NCBI GenBank assembly: GCA_034520365.1
Contig: JAXHNP010000006.1
Location: 1,109,001 to 1,173,000, forward strand
Direction: 5' to 3'
From: Desulfobacterales bacterium
Lineage (GTDB): Bacteria > Desulfobacterota > Desulfobacteria > Desulfobacterales > Desulfosalsimonadaceae
Length of the DNA: 64,000 nt
Part shown: in pieces, positions 1-9,326 of the stretch
Numbering within the stretch: the first letter of the stretch is position 1
Layout of the letters: every line of letters begins with the position of its first letter
The notes under the pieces: model-generated
Told to the model about the DNA's origin: nothing
Seen by the model: only the letters and a program-made list of their open reading frames with translations
Databases searched by the model: none
Program-made: the position numbers and the translations under genes

Positions 1-1480
1 TCAGCCGGTAATGATGGTTAACCCACCGGACCATCAGACGAATGAATCGATCCACCAGGGTTTTGTGTTGTTTGATCGCGGTGTACTTTCTTTTCATGTA
101 GCGGGGCCGCTGGTGCGGCATGACCGCAAGGCTGGCCGGAATCAGGGCGCTTGCCGAAAATACGGCGAACATGGCGCCGATACCTGAAAATATGCCCCAT
201 TCACGGACAGCCGAAAGCTGGCTGGTGCTCAGCGTGGCAAACGCGATGAACGTAGTGATGCCGGTCAGCAGAACCGTCAGGGAAATATGGGTCATGGCGA
301 TGAAAAGCCCTTTTTGTTTCCCTTTCTGGCTGATGAAATCAAAATCGTTGTAATACTGATTCAGGATATGAATGGCATAGGAGCTGCCCACGGCAATCAT
401 CAGCGTCGGCAGCGACGAGGCCATAACCGTTATTTTAAACCCCAGATATCCCATCAGGCCGAGCACCCAGATCTCCGCCATGGCAAGAGAGAGCATGGGC
501 AGGCAGACCCCGCGGATCGAGCGGAAGTTAAAATAAAAAACGGCCATGACCACCAGCATGACCATTGGCACCAGGGTGGCAAAATCCATGCGGATGAAAT
601 TATACGCCCAGACATGGATCACCGGCATGCCGGTGTAAGTGAGCGACAGATCCGAATAGCTATCAAAAATCGATATAAGCTCCCGGGTAGCCGCATCCCG
701 GTGAGGATCCCGGTTTTTAAATTTTATGAGAACCCCGTAATCCGATATCTCGCCGGTCGCCGAATCCCGCGCATACAACATTTCTGCAAATGGCGGGTTC
801 CGCATCAGGCGCTGTTTGAACCGGCGTATCTCCGCCGGCGTTTCCGGGATGATACGTCTGCCCGCCCGGTCGGTTTCAATGAGATTATATACCTCCAGGA
901 CATCCATCTCGCCCCGGATGTCCTGGGCGGTCAGCGGAGACATGATCTCATCAACCAGCTCCTGCCGCTTGATTTCATATACCTTTCGGAGTTCTTTTTT
1001 TAGGCGGTTTAAATTTCTTTTAGAGAGGGTCTCTTTTGAGCCGAATAAATCGTTTACCTTACGGCGAAGTGTGCGTTGGAATGCCGGATCATCGGCAAAT
1101 TGGGAAAAAAGGTCACTGGTGCGGATGGATTCCCGGTCAAGCATGCCCATGAACCTGACTAAGCGCGCTTTTTCTTTATTCGGGTGAAAATCCTGAAACG
1201 CCTCGATGTCCGTGATCAGGCAATCGAAGCTTTCCAGTGTGGCATGGCTGAAAAGATCATCGGCTGAGACGGCCATGACGATAAACTGACCGTTATCCCC
1301 GTATATGTCTTTAATATGGTTGTAGTATTTATATTTGGGGTCATTTTGCGGCATGATCGTTTCGATTGAATTATCGATCTCCAGTCGAAGCAGGCCGGGG
1401 GCAAGCAGGAGGGTGAGGGCGGCAAGGATAGAGAAAACGGTAAAGGGCCGTCTGATGCAGAAACCGATGAAGTGATTCAT
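1..1480 (-). CDS. RND/MMPL-type exporter, partial (C-terminus outside window)
   Basis: Partial minus-strand gene; reading from the ATG at 1480 gives about 493 codons that stay open to the window edge. The N-terminus has one membrane segment (about residues 10-32), then a soluble loop of about 200 residues starting with LEIDNSIETIMP, then a run of membrane helices containing SSLPTLMIAVGSSYAIHI. This is the layout of the hydrophobe/amphiphile RND superfamily (COG1033-type predicted exporters related to MMPL and sterol-sensing-domain proteins). Such proteins are inner-membrane, proton-driven exporters of lipids or hydrophobic compounds; the substrate here is not visible. An AAGGAT ribosome-site-like sequence precedes the start. 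A dispersed repeat lies just upstream at 1518-1668. The family call is firm, the role inferred. Confidence 0.8.
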   Translation of the reverse strand, partial: MNHFIGFCIRRPFTVFSILAALTLLLAPGLLRLEIDNSIETIMPQNDPKYKYYNHIKDIYGDNGQFIVMAVSADDLFSHATLESFDCLITDIEAFQDFHPNKEKARLVRFMGMLDRESIRTSDLFSQFADDPAFQRTLRRKVNDLFGSKETLSKRNLNRLKKELRKVYEIKRQELVDEIMSPLTAQDIRGEMDVLEVYNLIETDRAGRRIIPETPAEIRRFKQRLMRNPPFAEMLYARDSATGEISDYGVLIKFKNRDPHRDAATRELISIFDSYSDLSLTYTGMPVIHVWAYNFIRMDFATLVPMVMLVVMAVFYFNFRSIRGVCLPMLSLAMAEIWVLGLMGYLGFKITVMASSLPTLMIAVGSSYAIHILNQYYNDFDFISQKGKQKGLFIAMTHISLTVLLTGITTFIAFATLSTSQLSAVREWGIFSGIGAMFAVFSASALIPASLAVMPHQRPRYMKRKYTAIKQHKTLVDRFIRLMVRWVNHHYRL

Positions 1481-1517
1481 TGGGCCAATGATCCTTGCCG
1501 GAATGCTTAATTTATTT

Positions 1518-1668
1518 GACGGCTTTGCAACAAGTCCAATATTTTTGTTGCGCTGCATCCCCCGGAATTTCACGTACGATTAAGTACGCTGCATTCCTCG
1601 GGATTTGCGCGCCGCGATCTTGAACTTTTTTCTTTGCCGTCCCAGAATCGACTTTTTACGAGTCTATC
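1518..1668. repeat. Dispersed ~150-bp palindromic repeat, GGCTTCGCAAAAAGTC family, copy 1
   Basis: Copy 1 of an approximately 150-bp element with imperfect terminal inverted repeats (left GACGGCTTTGCAACAAGTC, right GACTTTTTACGAGTCTATC). Other copies are at 13090-13240 and 21659-21808. The interior also contains an inverted pair around a GTACG centre. It is non-coding and lies between two minus-strand genes. Confidence 0.8.
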
Positions 1669-1730
1669 ACTTTTGGTCGGACCGACTATGCCAAATTAGG
1701 AGAAATATATCAAAACTTTTTAAAATAGGG

Positions 1731-3041
1731 CTAACTTCCCCGCAATATATTACGGGAAACCCCTGCCCGGGGAAGAAGCATGTAGACAAGGACCGCCTGT
1801 ATGGATAGGCCCACAAGCACCATGAAAAGCCCTGAGAGGTAGGCGGAGCGGTAGGCTGTGACCTGGTCCACGCCCAAATAGAGCATCAGGTCCACGATGG
1901 GCCCGGCCACACAGGTGCCGGCCACACCCCAGGAGAGAAACAGCGTGGCATTGAAAAAACCGAAAAGCCGGCCGCGCCGCTCGGGCGGGATCAAAATCGA
2001 GGCCATGGCATAGGAGGCGGCCAGGATGATCACATCCGCAGCGCCCCGGAAAAAGCTTGCCAGAAAAATCAGGGAAAGCCGGTTGGCCAGGGCAAACAGC
2101 ACGAGGTATATAATCGCCGCCGCCGCACCGAGCAAGATGGCGCGGCCGTTTCCCACCCAGCGGCCGATGCGGCCGGCAAACAGCCCGAAAATAATCAGGG
2201 CGACGGTTTCAGTATTAAAAATGTAGGAGAGCATTTTGCTTGAAACCGCAAATCCGGTATCCAGAAAAAGGTATTGGGACTGGATGATCATTACCCCGTT
2301 TCTGCCGAAATTGATAAACACCATGGCGATCAGAAAGATCCAGAAAAGCCGGATTGATGCGGCCTGACATTGGGCATCGCAATCCCCTGCCGCGGCCTCC
2401 GGCTTCCGAATGCCCCCCTCCGGCAGCGAAAATACCGGAATCATAGAGATCAGCATCACCCCGGCGGCAATAAAAAAGAGGGTCCCCGAATGAAATCCCC
2501 AGCCGTCATACATTTTTTCAAGTCCGTCATAGAGCATGCCGCCAATCCAGATGCCGACCAGCCGCCCCAGTCCGCCGATACTGGTCAGATGGCCCAGTAC
2601 CTGGTTTCGTTTCCGCTCCGGAAATAAATCCGAAATCAGGGCGCTCCAGCCGATGTTGCTCATGGACCAGAAGATTTCAACCACTGTGAGGCCGAGGATA
2701 ATCACCAAACCGGAGAGCCGGGGTCCGGGGGTAAGAATATGGGCCACCCATACCAGAACCGTGCCCAGGGCGCCGGTGGCCTCTCCCCAGAGGATCAGTG
2801 TCCGCCGCAGCTGCCTCGCATCTGAGAACCGGCCCCAGATAAAGGTCTGCGAGAGGATGTTAAATATCATGGGAAGCGTGGCAAACAGGGTGGTGCCGGT
2901 GACCGAAAGCCCAAGAAAATAGCGCAGGTAGATGGACAAATAGGCGTAAAACAGGCCGCGCCGAAACATGGCCAGCGCCTGGAATGACCCAATCCCCCAG
3001 AGGACCCGGGTGGATGGCAGGGGCGTATGAATTTGGTTCAT
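1731..3041 (-). CDS. MFS transporter
   Basis: A 436-residue, very hydrophobic protein with about 12 predicted membrane segments, matching the major facilitator superfamily in length and layout. The first-half loop carries a WGRFSDARQLRR stretch, like the MFS A-motif between helices 2 and 3. The middle loop (about residues 205-225) is polar and includes a short Cys-containing stretch. Start is the ATG at 3041. It would sit in the inner membrane and move a small solute, but nothing in the sequence or neighbours identifies the substrate. It is monocistronic on the minus strand, bounded by the repeat at 1518-1668 and a 263-bp intergenic region. Confidence 0.8.
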   Translation of the reverse strand: MNQIHTPLPSTRVLWGIGSFQALAMFRRGLFYAYLSIYLRYFLGLSVTGTTLFATLPMIFNILSQTFIWGRFSDARQLRRTLILWGEATGALGTVLVWVAHILTPGPRLSGLVIILGLTVVEIFWSMSNIGWSALISDLFPERKRNQVLGHLTSIGGLGRLVGIWIGGMLYDGLEKMYDGWGFHSGTLFFIAAGVMLISMIPVFSLPEGGIRKPEAAAGDCDAQCQAASIRLFWIFLIAMVFINFGRNGVMIIQSQYLFLDTGFAVSSKMLSYIFNTETVALIIFGLFAGRIGRWVGNGRAILLGAAAAIIYLVLFALANRLSLIFLASFFRGAADVIILAASYAMASILIPPERRGRLFGFFNATLFLSWGVAGTCVAGPIVDLMLYLGVDQVTAYRSAYLSGLFMVLVGLSIQAVLVYMLLPRAGVSRNILRGS

Positions 3042-3304
3042 ATCAGTATATCAATTCCTTTATTTTTTGAATCTGGCAGTTAAATTATTACCTGAATTGA
3101 GGTATTATAAAAAATAACCGCATTAATGGATTTATCAATTTTTATCGGGCTTGGGCATCTCTATCGTGCGCTGTGCGATTTGCGCTTATTAAAGCGTACT
3201 TAAAAATGTTCTTGAGCTCAAAAGGATTGTTATTTAGACTGCCGCCTCAATTTAGGTTTAGGTAGCAATATTTATTATCGGGTATCAACAGAGGATGTGA
3301 TTGC

Positions 3305-4138
3305 ATGATGCGGGTTAAAAAAATTATTTCAGGGGCGCAGACCGGCGCGGACCGGGCCGCCCTGGATTTTGCCATTGCATATGAAATCCCCTATGGGGGA
3401 TGGGTGCCGGCCGGCCGGAAGGCAGAGGACGGGATACTGTCAGATCAGTATGCGGTCTGGGAAATGGCGGACGGCGGTTATCAGGAACGCACCGAGAAAA
3501 ATGTCATGGATTCGGATGGCACACTGATATTTTCTCACGGGCAATTAAACGGCGGCTCCCGGTTGACGCGGGATTATGCGGAAAAGCATCAAAAACCATT
3601 CCTTCATATCGATTTCAGCCATATGCTGGCCTTTGATGCGGCCATCGATATCAATGACTGGATTGCCGAGCATGATATCCAGATTCTGAATGTCGCCGGG
3701 TCACGGGCGAGCAAGGACCCGGAGATTTATCAGTCGGTTTTTAAAATCCTTGAAACGGTTTTTTATGTAAGCGTTATCTCGGATGCCATGCCGGATTTTG
3801 CCAATCGCCCCCATGAGCTGGGCAGCGGGGAAGATAGGGGCCAGATTTTTCCCATCACCGTGAAAGAGGCGCTGGATGCCCTGATAGAACAGCTGTCGCC
3901 CAAAATTAAGGCGAAGATTGCCAGCATGCCGGATGACCAGCTATCCGAGGCAGGGATTTCTCTGGGTGGGGGCATACGGCAGCAGTTCGGGCTGAGCGCC
4001 GGCAATCAGAAGCTGATCGATGCCTGCCGAACCTATGCCGGTAAACCGAACCTGGATGCGGATGGCGCGGCCATGCTGATTGTGCGGGAATTGTGGCGGC
4101 GACTAAGAAAAATGGGGCATTTGCGGGTCATTAAATAG
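3305..4138 (+). CDS. Putative molybdenum-carrier-like protein with C-terminal DUF6794-like domain
   Basis: 277 residues. Residues 1-160 match the putative molybdenum carrier family: the N-terminus has the nucleotide-binding-like ISGAQTGADRAALDFA, then GGWVPAGRKAEDG, a TLIFSHG strand and an N-G-G-S-R-L-T-R-D turn, a Rossmann-like fold related to YpsA/LOG proteins. Residues 185-277 are a separate helical domain (VKEALDALIEQL, GGGIRQQFGL, LWRRLRKMG) resembling DUF6794. The metal or ligand role is inferred from family naming only. Start is ATG 3305, with an ATG codon directly after; a GAGG lies about 10 bases upstream. A perfect 10-bp hairpin follows the stop. Confidence 0.65.
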   Translation: MMRVKKIISGAQTGADRAALDFAIAYEIPYGGWVPAGRKAEDGILSDQYAVWEMADGGYQERTEKNVMDSDGTLIFSHGQLNGGSRLTRDYAEKHQKPFLHIDFSHMLAFDAAIDINDWIAEHDIQILNVAGSRASKDPEIYQSVFKILETVFYVSVISDAMPDFANRPHELGSGEDRGQIFPITVKEALDALIEQLSPKIKAKIASMPDDQLSEAGISLGGGIRQQFGLSAGNQKLIDACRTYAGKPNLDADGAAMLIVRELWRRLRKMGHLRVIK

Positions 4139-4140
4139 CC

Positions 4141-4165
4141 GCCGGCAGATAACAAATCTGCCGGC
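4141..4165. terminator. Hairpin after the Mo-carrier-like gene
   Basis: A perfect 10-bp stem (GCCGGCAGAT / ATCTGCCGGC) with a 5-base loop begins 3 bases after the stop codon. There is no T-tract on the plus strand, so it may be a transcript-end stabiliser or a REP-like hairpin rather than a classical intrinsic terminator. Confidence 0.45.
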
Positions 4166-4233
4166 AGGGCGCGATACCCGGCCGGCAGAAAAATAATGCG
4201 TGTGTTCAAACAATTCGGGCGATAGAAGGGCGG

Positions 4234-4590
4234 CTATTTAATCCATTCCCAGTCGGTGATTTGATTATAAACCGATTTTTCCATGTCAACCCGGTCGATC
4301 AGTAACTTTTTTTCGCCCTTTTCAATATAGCCGCTCAGCTTGAAGGTTTTTAACTGAAATCCCTCTTCATCCACTGCCGCCACATCGATGAGCACGTTGC
4401 CGTCTTCACCCTTATTGGTGACAATGGCCCGAACGGTAATTGTATAATTGGTGCTCCCTTTTTCCACATAAACCGGTGTAATCTCTTCAACCGCGACGTC
4501 CGCCGCCGCAGGGGCGACCTGCAGGATGCCCAAGGCGGCAATAATCGCAAATAAAAAAATGGCCCGGCATAGCTTTCGGCTGTTTCTCAT
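4234..4590 (-). CDS. Small secreted protein of unknown function
   Basis: 118 residues with a clear Sec signal peptide: basic N-terminus (MRNSRKLCR), hydrophobic core, and a likely cleavage after AAA around residue 30. The mature part is about 88 residues, rich in beta-strand-like alternation (YTITVRAIVTNKGEDGNV, LLIDRVDM), as in small Ig-like/FxLYD-like periplasmic domains that carry conserved N-x-G turns. It ends DWEWIK. No enzyme motif is visible. It is transcribed alone on the minus strand. The family is not recognised; periplasmic location is inferred from the signal peptide. Confidence 0.6.
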   Translation of the reverse strand: MRNSRKLCRAIFLFAIIAALGILQVAPAAADVAVEEITPVYVEKGSTNYTITVRAIVTNKGEDGNVLIDVAAVDEEGFQLKTFKLSGYIEKGEKKLLIDRVDMEKSVYNQITDWEWIK

Positions 4591-4978
4591 GATTCCCCCT
4601 TATCCGGCTGCAATCGATTGGCTAATCTATGGCAGCAATGTGAATATTTATGATTGGTTTAATCCATTTCTCTAACCAGATAAGAGGCATTTGTGTCAAT
4701 AAAAATATGAGTCTCGAATTCGCCTTTTTCCTTAATATTATTAGTGATCCCGGCCAAATTCCGCTTTTCGCTTAAGGCCGGGTCCGGGGCCGGATTGATA
4801 AAAAAATGATTCTTTTATGGAAAAAAGGCGGTGGGATAGGCTACTATGAATCTGGCGGCCGTTTTTGGGCCAAAACATTGTTAAGCAGATAGCAGCAGGC
4901 AGGCAAACAATTGATTCAAACCAGGTGGAGAAGAGCGGATGGAAGAATTAGGCCCGCCTGAAAAAATAGCCGAGACCA
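4591..4978. other. Intergenic region without recognisable genes
   Basis: An AT-rich spacer of 388 bases between two minus-strand genes. I see no ORF with coding character, no tRNA and no strong hairpin. It presumably carries the promoter of the small secreted protein. Confidence 0.5.
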
Positions 4979-5878
4979 TCATCGACTATTCTTTGTTTTT
5001 CGGTAGGTGAGATAAATATTGCTGATAAAGATGAGCAGCGCGCCGATCCATCCCGCGGCGGTCAGCGGCGGATCCGCGGCCACCCAGGGGCCCAGTACGG
5101 CTGCCATGAGAATTCGCGAAGAAGAGATAATACCGCCTTCAAGGGCGGTGACATAGCGCAATCCCAGTGTAAGCAGATACTGCCCGCCCACGCCGAAAAG
5201 CGCGCAGATAAAAAGATACCGGGCCTGTTCGGCGTTTGGCACAAAAATACTGTCGTGAAAAAGCAGATACATGAACAGGGTGCCCAGGCCGAACATATAG
5301 AACAGCACGGTTTCCGAGTCATGGTGTTGGCGGCTCATGTTCAGGTAGATGATGGCCGCTGCCGCACAAATGCCCGAGGCCAGCCCCCAGAGGTTGTTGA
5401 TGTCCGGGTTCAGCCGGGCCGGGGAGAGTATCAGCCAGACGCCGGCAAAGGCCAGCACCACCATAAATATTTCCGTGACATCGCGCTGAAACTTTAAAAA
5501 CAGCCAGGACAGCACTGCCAGAAATATCGGGTAGGTCATGTTCAAAATGTTGCCTTCCGCCAGGGAGGTCAGGGCCACCGCCTGGTAGAAGCAGAAGACG
5601 GCCAGGCAGTTAAACAGGGTCCGGCCGATTAAAAGATCGTATCGCCGGGGTTTAAGCTTCTGCCTCCGGATAAGGAGCAGGCCGCAGATGATGAAAAATC
5701 CGAGCAAAAAGCGGGCAAACGCGAAAAATGACGGATCGATCACCACCGCATCCCGGGCCCATCGGATCACGGCCGTGGCCATATAGAAAAAAAATGCGGA
5801 GGCGAAAACGCACAGGCAGCCGATGATCTGCCAGGCGCGGCCGGCCTCGGTTTTTGACGGACTGGATTTGGATGTCAC
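4979..5878 (-). CDS. DMT-superfamily permease (EamA)
   Basis: 299 residues with about 10 hydrophobic segments and the internal duplication typical of EamA/DMT transporters (two five-helix repeats, about residues 15-150 and 160-295). GNILNMTYPIFLAVLSWLFLKF and AYVTALEGGIISSSRILMAAVLGPWVA-like segments (shown here in parts: LEGGIISSSRILMAAVLGP) are the characteristic helix 4/5 and 9/10 regions. It is an inner-membrane exporter of metabolites; substrate not determinable. The gene is divergent from the MuiA-like gene; its 5' end lies within 50 bases of that gene's start, so the promoters must be very close or overlap. Confidence 0.8.
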   Translation of the reverse strand: MTSKSSPSKTEAGRAWQIIGCLCVFASAFFFYMATAVIRWARDAVVIDPSFFAFARFLLGFFIICGLLLIRRQKLKPRRYDLLIGRTLFNCLAVFCFYQAVALTSLAEGNILNMTYPIFLAVLSWLFLKFQRDVTEIFMVVLAFAGVWLILSPARLNPDINNLWGLASGICAAAAIIYLNMSRQHHDSETVLFYMFGLGTLFMYLLFHDSIFVPNAEQARYLFICALFGVGGQYLLTLGLRYVTALEGGIISSSRILMAAVLGPWVAADPPLTAAGWIGALLIFISNIYLTYRKTKNSR

Positions 5879-5925
5879 TGGATATCCAATGTGTTTCTAA
5901 TCAAGTTATCTATCGGAGGTGCCCC

Positions 5926-7572
5926 ATGAAACGAATACTTAAGCTTCTTGTGCCAATGCTTTTTTTATCATCCATTCCGGTTCAGGCAAACACTTTAGTT
6001 CAGTCGCAAATTTCCGCAGTAACGCTTTACCCGGATCAGGCCCTGGTTCAGCGTGAGGCGAAAATTGGTGTTGAATCCGGCGTCAATACCCTTGCGCTGC
6101 CCATTGAAGCCTTCTCCATTGACGCCCCATCTGCCACGGCCAAGGTGTTCGGTAAGGGAAAGATCATCTCCGTCCAGATTCAAACCGTTCCATTGCCTGA
6201 GCCGCCCCAGGAAAAAATCCGCGAACTCGAAAACAAAATTGAAAGCTTAAGCAAGGACAAGCAGGCGGTGCTGAATCGCAAAAATGCGGCCGCCCGCCAG
6301 GAAACCTTTCTTGATGCGGTGGCTGAATTCTCCCAGACCCAGGTGCCCCGGGAGCTGGAAACCCGGATGCTCGATCCGGAAGCCCTCATTGCGACATTTG
6401 AGTTGTTGGGGGATCGGTACCATGAGGTGTATCGGCGCATGTCCGAATTCGATCGGGAAATTGAAGGGATTGATAAGGATATCCGCCTGGTGCGGCGAAA
6501 GTTGAATGATCTGAGAAAGCCCGGGGAGGATAAGCAAAAAGTGATTGAAGTGGTTTTTGACTCGGCGGAAAAACAGCAGGTCCGGATTCTGGCCGATTAT
6601 GTGGCCCATAATGCTTACTGGTCCCCGGTTTACCGGGTTTCCGTGCCCCAGGAGAAAGGCGATATTGACCTGACCATGAATGCCCGGATTGTTCAAAAGA
6701 CCGGCGGGGACTGGTCAAATGTGGCCCTTTCCATCTCCAATGCGGTCCCGCTGAAAGGGGTGAGCCTGCCATCCCTGTCCACCTGGTGGATTGATCTGCC
6801 GCGGGCCAGGCAAGAGGCCCCCCGGGCAAGCGGCCGGCAAACGGTTGGCAAGCTGATGCGGGCGCAGCCCCAGGCTGAAATGGCCGAAAAGGCGGCACCA
6901 TCAGCAGATGCCGCCGAATATGCCGCCGCCCGGAAAAAGGAGGCCGGCATTGCCTTTGAATATGAGCTCTCACGGCCGGTTTCTGTCCCTTCCCGGCAGA
7001 AGGAGACCCTGCTGCCGCTTTATACCAAGGCGCTTTCCGGAAAGTTTTATTACTATTGCGTACCCCGCATCAACGACCGGGCCTATCTGGTCTGCGAGGC
7101 CAAGCCGGATCAGGAAATGCTGGCCGGCCCCATGCATGTTTATTTTGGCGGTCATTATATGGGAAAGACCCGGTTCAATCCGGAGTCCCGGGAAAGCCGG
7201 TTCATGCTTGCCCTTGGGGCGGACCGGGCGGTTCAGGTGCGCCGGGAAAAAGTGGGCGACCATTTGGATGAGACTTTTCTCGGCAAATTTGAGCGCAGCA
7301 TGGTGGTGCGCGAACTAAACTACCGGATCACCGTTGAAAATCGAAAGGACGAACCCATCCGGATGCATCTGCTGGATCAGGTGCCGGTGGCCAAGACAGA
7401 TAAAATTAAAGTGGAAGACATGGCCTTTGATCCAGAGCCCGATAAAAAAGACTACCAGGATCAGTCCGGCGTCATGATGTGGCAGGTGACGGTTAAGCCC
7501 CGGGCTTCAGAAACCATTGATATGGGCTTTACCGTGGCCTATCCCAAGGATCAGCCGCCCATGGGGCTTTAA
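5926..7572 (+). CDS. MuiA-family protein (DUF4140/DUF4139)
   Basis: 548 residues from the ATG at 5926, chosen because GGAGG sits 6-8 bases upstream and a signal peptide (MKRILKLLVPMLFLSS...VQA) begins there. The N-terminal domain after the signal (SQISAVTLYPDQALVQREAK) is the DUF4140 start, followed by a coiled coil at about residues 85-190 and the DUF4139 beta-rich region (VSYP-like YWSPVYRVSVPQEKG; MNARIVQKTGGDW). This is the mucoidy inhibitor MuiA/DUF4139 family, secreted proteins whose biochemical role is unknown; the name comes from an effect on capsule. It ends normally in the DUF4139 tail with the conserved Gly-Phe stretch (IDMGFTVAYPKDQ). Confidence 0.8.
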   Translation: MKRILKLLVPMLFLSSIPVQANTLVQSQISAVTLYPDQALVQREAKIGVESGVNTLALPIEAFSIDAPSATAKVFGKGKIISVQIQTVPLPEPPQEKIRELENKIESLSKDKQAVLNRKNAAARQETFLDAVAEFSQTQVPRELETRMLDPEALIATFELLGDRYHEVYRRMSEFDREIEGIDKDIRLVRRKLNDLRKPGEDKQKVIEVVFDSAEKQQVRILADYVAHNAYWSPVYRVSVPQEKGDIDLTMNARIVQKTGGDWSNVALSISNAVPLKGVSLPSLSTWWIDLPRARQEAPRASGRQTVGKLMRAQPQAEMAEKAAPSADAAEYAAARKKEAGIAFEYELSRPVSVPSRQKETLLPLYTKALSGKFYYYCVPRINDRAYLVCEAKPDQEMLAGPMHVYFGGHYMGKTRFNPESRESRFMLALGADRAVQVRREKVGDHLDETFLGKFERSMVVRELNYRITVENRKDEPIRMHLLDQVPVAKTDKIKVEDMAFDPEPDKKDYQDQSGVMMWQVTVKPRASETIDMGFTVAYPKDQPPMGL

Positions 7573-7618
7573 TTAAACGGTTTTTTTCGGGAAATATTCG
7601 CTGAATACTGACTTACAG

Positions 7619-7771
7619 GTCAATGCCATTAACTTAAGAGCGAAAATCGGCTCGGTTGTCATTTCGAGCGGCAGCGAGAAATCTTGTCATTGCATGATTT
7701 TTTATAAGATTTCTCGTCACTGCCGTTCCTCGAAATGACAGGGGCGGAATGTTAAGGTTAATGAAATTGAC
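7619..7771. repeat. Dispersed MITE-like element, CAATGCCATTAAC ends, copy 1
   Basis: About 150 bp with ends CAATGCCATTAAC / GTTAATGAAATTG and an internal palindrome built from GTCATTTCGAGCGGCAGCG and its complement around AGAAATCTT. A second copy is at 19882-20028. The flanks ACTTACAGGT and ACTTACAAAT look like a degraded 10-bp target duplication. The right end abuts the stop codon of the photolyase gene. Confidence 0.8.
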
Positions 7772-9310
7772 TTACAAATCGTTCAGGTGCGTGAGATAAT
7801 GTTCCGCCTGATCGAGAATCCGGTTTTTCCCGGTTTTGGTCATTTTATCAAGCAGCCGGTAGGCCATGCCGATTCTGGGGTTTTGGCCGAGTTTGTCCCG
7901 GTGGCGCTCATAGAAATGCCAATAGAGCGAATTAAACGGGCAGGCGCGCTCCCCGGTTTTTTCCTTGGCCGCATAATCGCAGTTTTTGCAGTAATTACTC
8001 ATTTTATTGATATAGTTGGCGGAGCCGGCATAGGGCTTGGTCCCGACGATACCGCCGTCTGCAAACTGGCTCATGCCGCGCGTATTGGTAATTTCCACCC
8101 ATTCGACGGCATCGATGTAGATGCCCAGATACCACTCATCCACCGCATCCGGGTGAACGCCGGCCAAAAGGGCGAAACTCCCGGTGACCATGAGCCGTTG
8201 AATATGATGGGCATAGGCGTTTGTTAAGGAATTGGTGATCGCATCCCGCATGCAGGCCATGCCGGTCTCACCGGTCCAGTAAAAATCCGGCAACGGCCGG
8301 TCGTGGCCGAAATAGTTCAGGGTTTTATAAGCCGGCATTCGGGCCCAGTAAACGCCGCGCATGTATTCGCGCCAGCCGATAATCTGGCGGATAAACCCTT
8401 CGATTTGGGGCAGGGTGATCGCCGCCGGGTGGTGCGCCCAGTAGGCGAGGCTTTGATTGACCACCTCTAACGGTGAGAGCATTTTGGTGTTTAACGCAAA
8501 GGACAGCCGGGAATGAAAAAGATAGGGATGCCGGGTATCCATGGCGTCCTGAAAGGTGCCGAAATAAGGCAGCCCGTTTTCAAGAAAATCATCCAGCATC
8601 TTAAGACTCTCGTCCCGGGTGGCCGGCCAGGGGAAATGCTTGGCATCCACCGCTCCGATGCTCGGGATGGCCTGGGATGTTAAAAGCTGATAAAGGCTGC
8701 TCACATCGCGGTCAAAGGTTTTGGCGGCAGGAACCGGCGTTTTCCCGTCATATTTCTTCCGGTTTTCCACGTCAAAGTTCCAGCGGCCGCCCACCGGCTT
8801 TTTATCGGTCTCCATGAGGATACCCAGCTTTTTTCGCATCTCCCGGTAAAGCGATTCCATCCGGTAGGTTTTTCTGCCGGCAAAAAAGTTCCCCACAAAC
8901 AGGCGCGGGGTGAGGAAGTGCTCGGTATCAGCAATTGCCGCGGGTACGGACAGTTTCCGGCAAAGTGCGCGCAGGGCCTCGTCCAGCCGGTATTCATCCG
9001 GCTGCATATATTCGAAGCGCTCGAATTGTTGGGCAGCAATTAGGTGCTCGATATTTTGGCAGATATTCTGCCGATTCTCCGGGTCATCAAGGGGGTAATA
9101 GATGACCCGATGCCCCTTGTTTTCCAGTTCGTCCCGAAAGGCCCGCATGGCGCTGAAGAAGGCAAGGATTTTCTGTACATGATGCGTGGCATAGGTGGCT
9201 TCTTCGCGAACCTCCATCAGGCAGAAGGTGATGGCGGGATCCGGATGCCGGAACCAGGAGTGCTGATAGTTTAGCTGATCGCCCAGGATCAGCCGCAGGA
9301 TTTTGGACAT
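7772..9310 (-). CDS. FeS-type cryptochrome/(6-4) photolyase-related protein
   Basis: 512 residues, matching the deoxyribodipyrimidine photolyase-related family (COG3046; bacterial FeS photolyases such as PhrB/CryB). The N-terminus has LRLILGDQLNYQHSWF, the antenna-domain start of this family. The FAD-binding helical domain follows (IGWREYMRGVYW; GMSQFADGG). Four Cys suited to the 4Fe-4S cluster are seen: one in GMACMRDAI and three in NYCKNCDYAA...ACPFNSLYWHF. The family repairs UV (6-4) lesions with blue light, or acts as a photoreceptor; which applies here cannot be told. It lies 16 bases downstream of ldh on the same strand, so the two are probably co-transcribed. Confidence 0.9.
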   Translation of the reverse strand: MSKILRLILGDQLNYQHSWFRHPDPAITFCLMEVREEATYATHHVQKILAFFSAMRAFRDELENKGHRVIYYPLDDPENRQNICQNIEHLIAAQQFERFEYMQPDEYRLDEALRALCRKLSVPAAIADTEHFLTPRLFVGNFFAGRKTYRMESLYREMRKKLGILMETDKKPVGGRWNFDVENRKKYDGKTPVPAAKTFDRDVSSLYQLLTSQAIPSIGAVDAKHFPWPATRDESLKMLDDFLENGLPYFGTFQDAMDTRHPYLFHSRLSFALNTKMLSPLEVVNQSLAYWAHHPAAITLPQIEGFIRQIIGWREYMRGVYWARMPAYKTLNYFGHDRPLPDFYWTGETGMACMRDAITNSLTNAYAHHIQRLMVTGSFALLAGVHPDAVDEWYLGIYIDAVEWVEITNTRGMSQFADGGIVGTKPYAGSANYINKMSNYCKNCDYAAKEKTGERACPFNSLYWHFYERHRDKLGQNPRIGMAYRLLDKMTKTGKNRILDQAEHYLTHLNDL

Positions 9311-9326
9311 GTCGCTTAGTTTTTCA

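Noticed and set aside
287-1003. 238-residue plus-strand ORF at the left edge
   Set aside because: Antisense to the RND-type exporter, whose frame shows recognisable transporter motifs; the plus-strand product is His/Arg-rich with no family.
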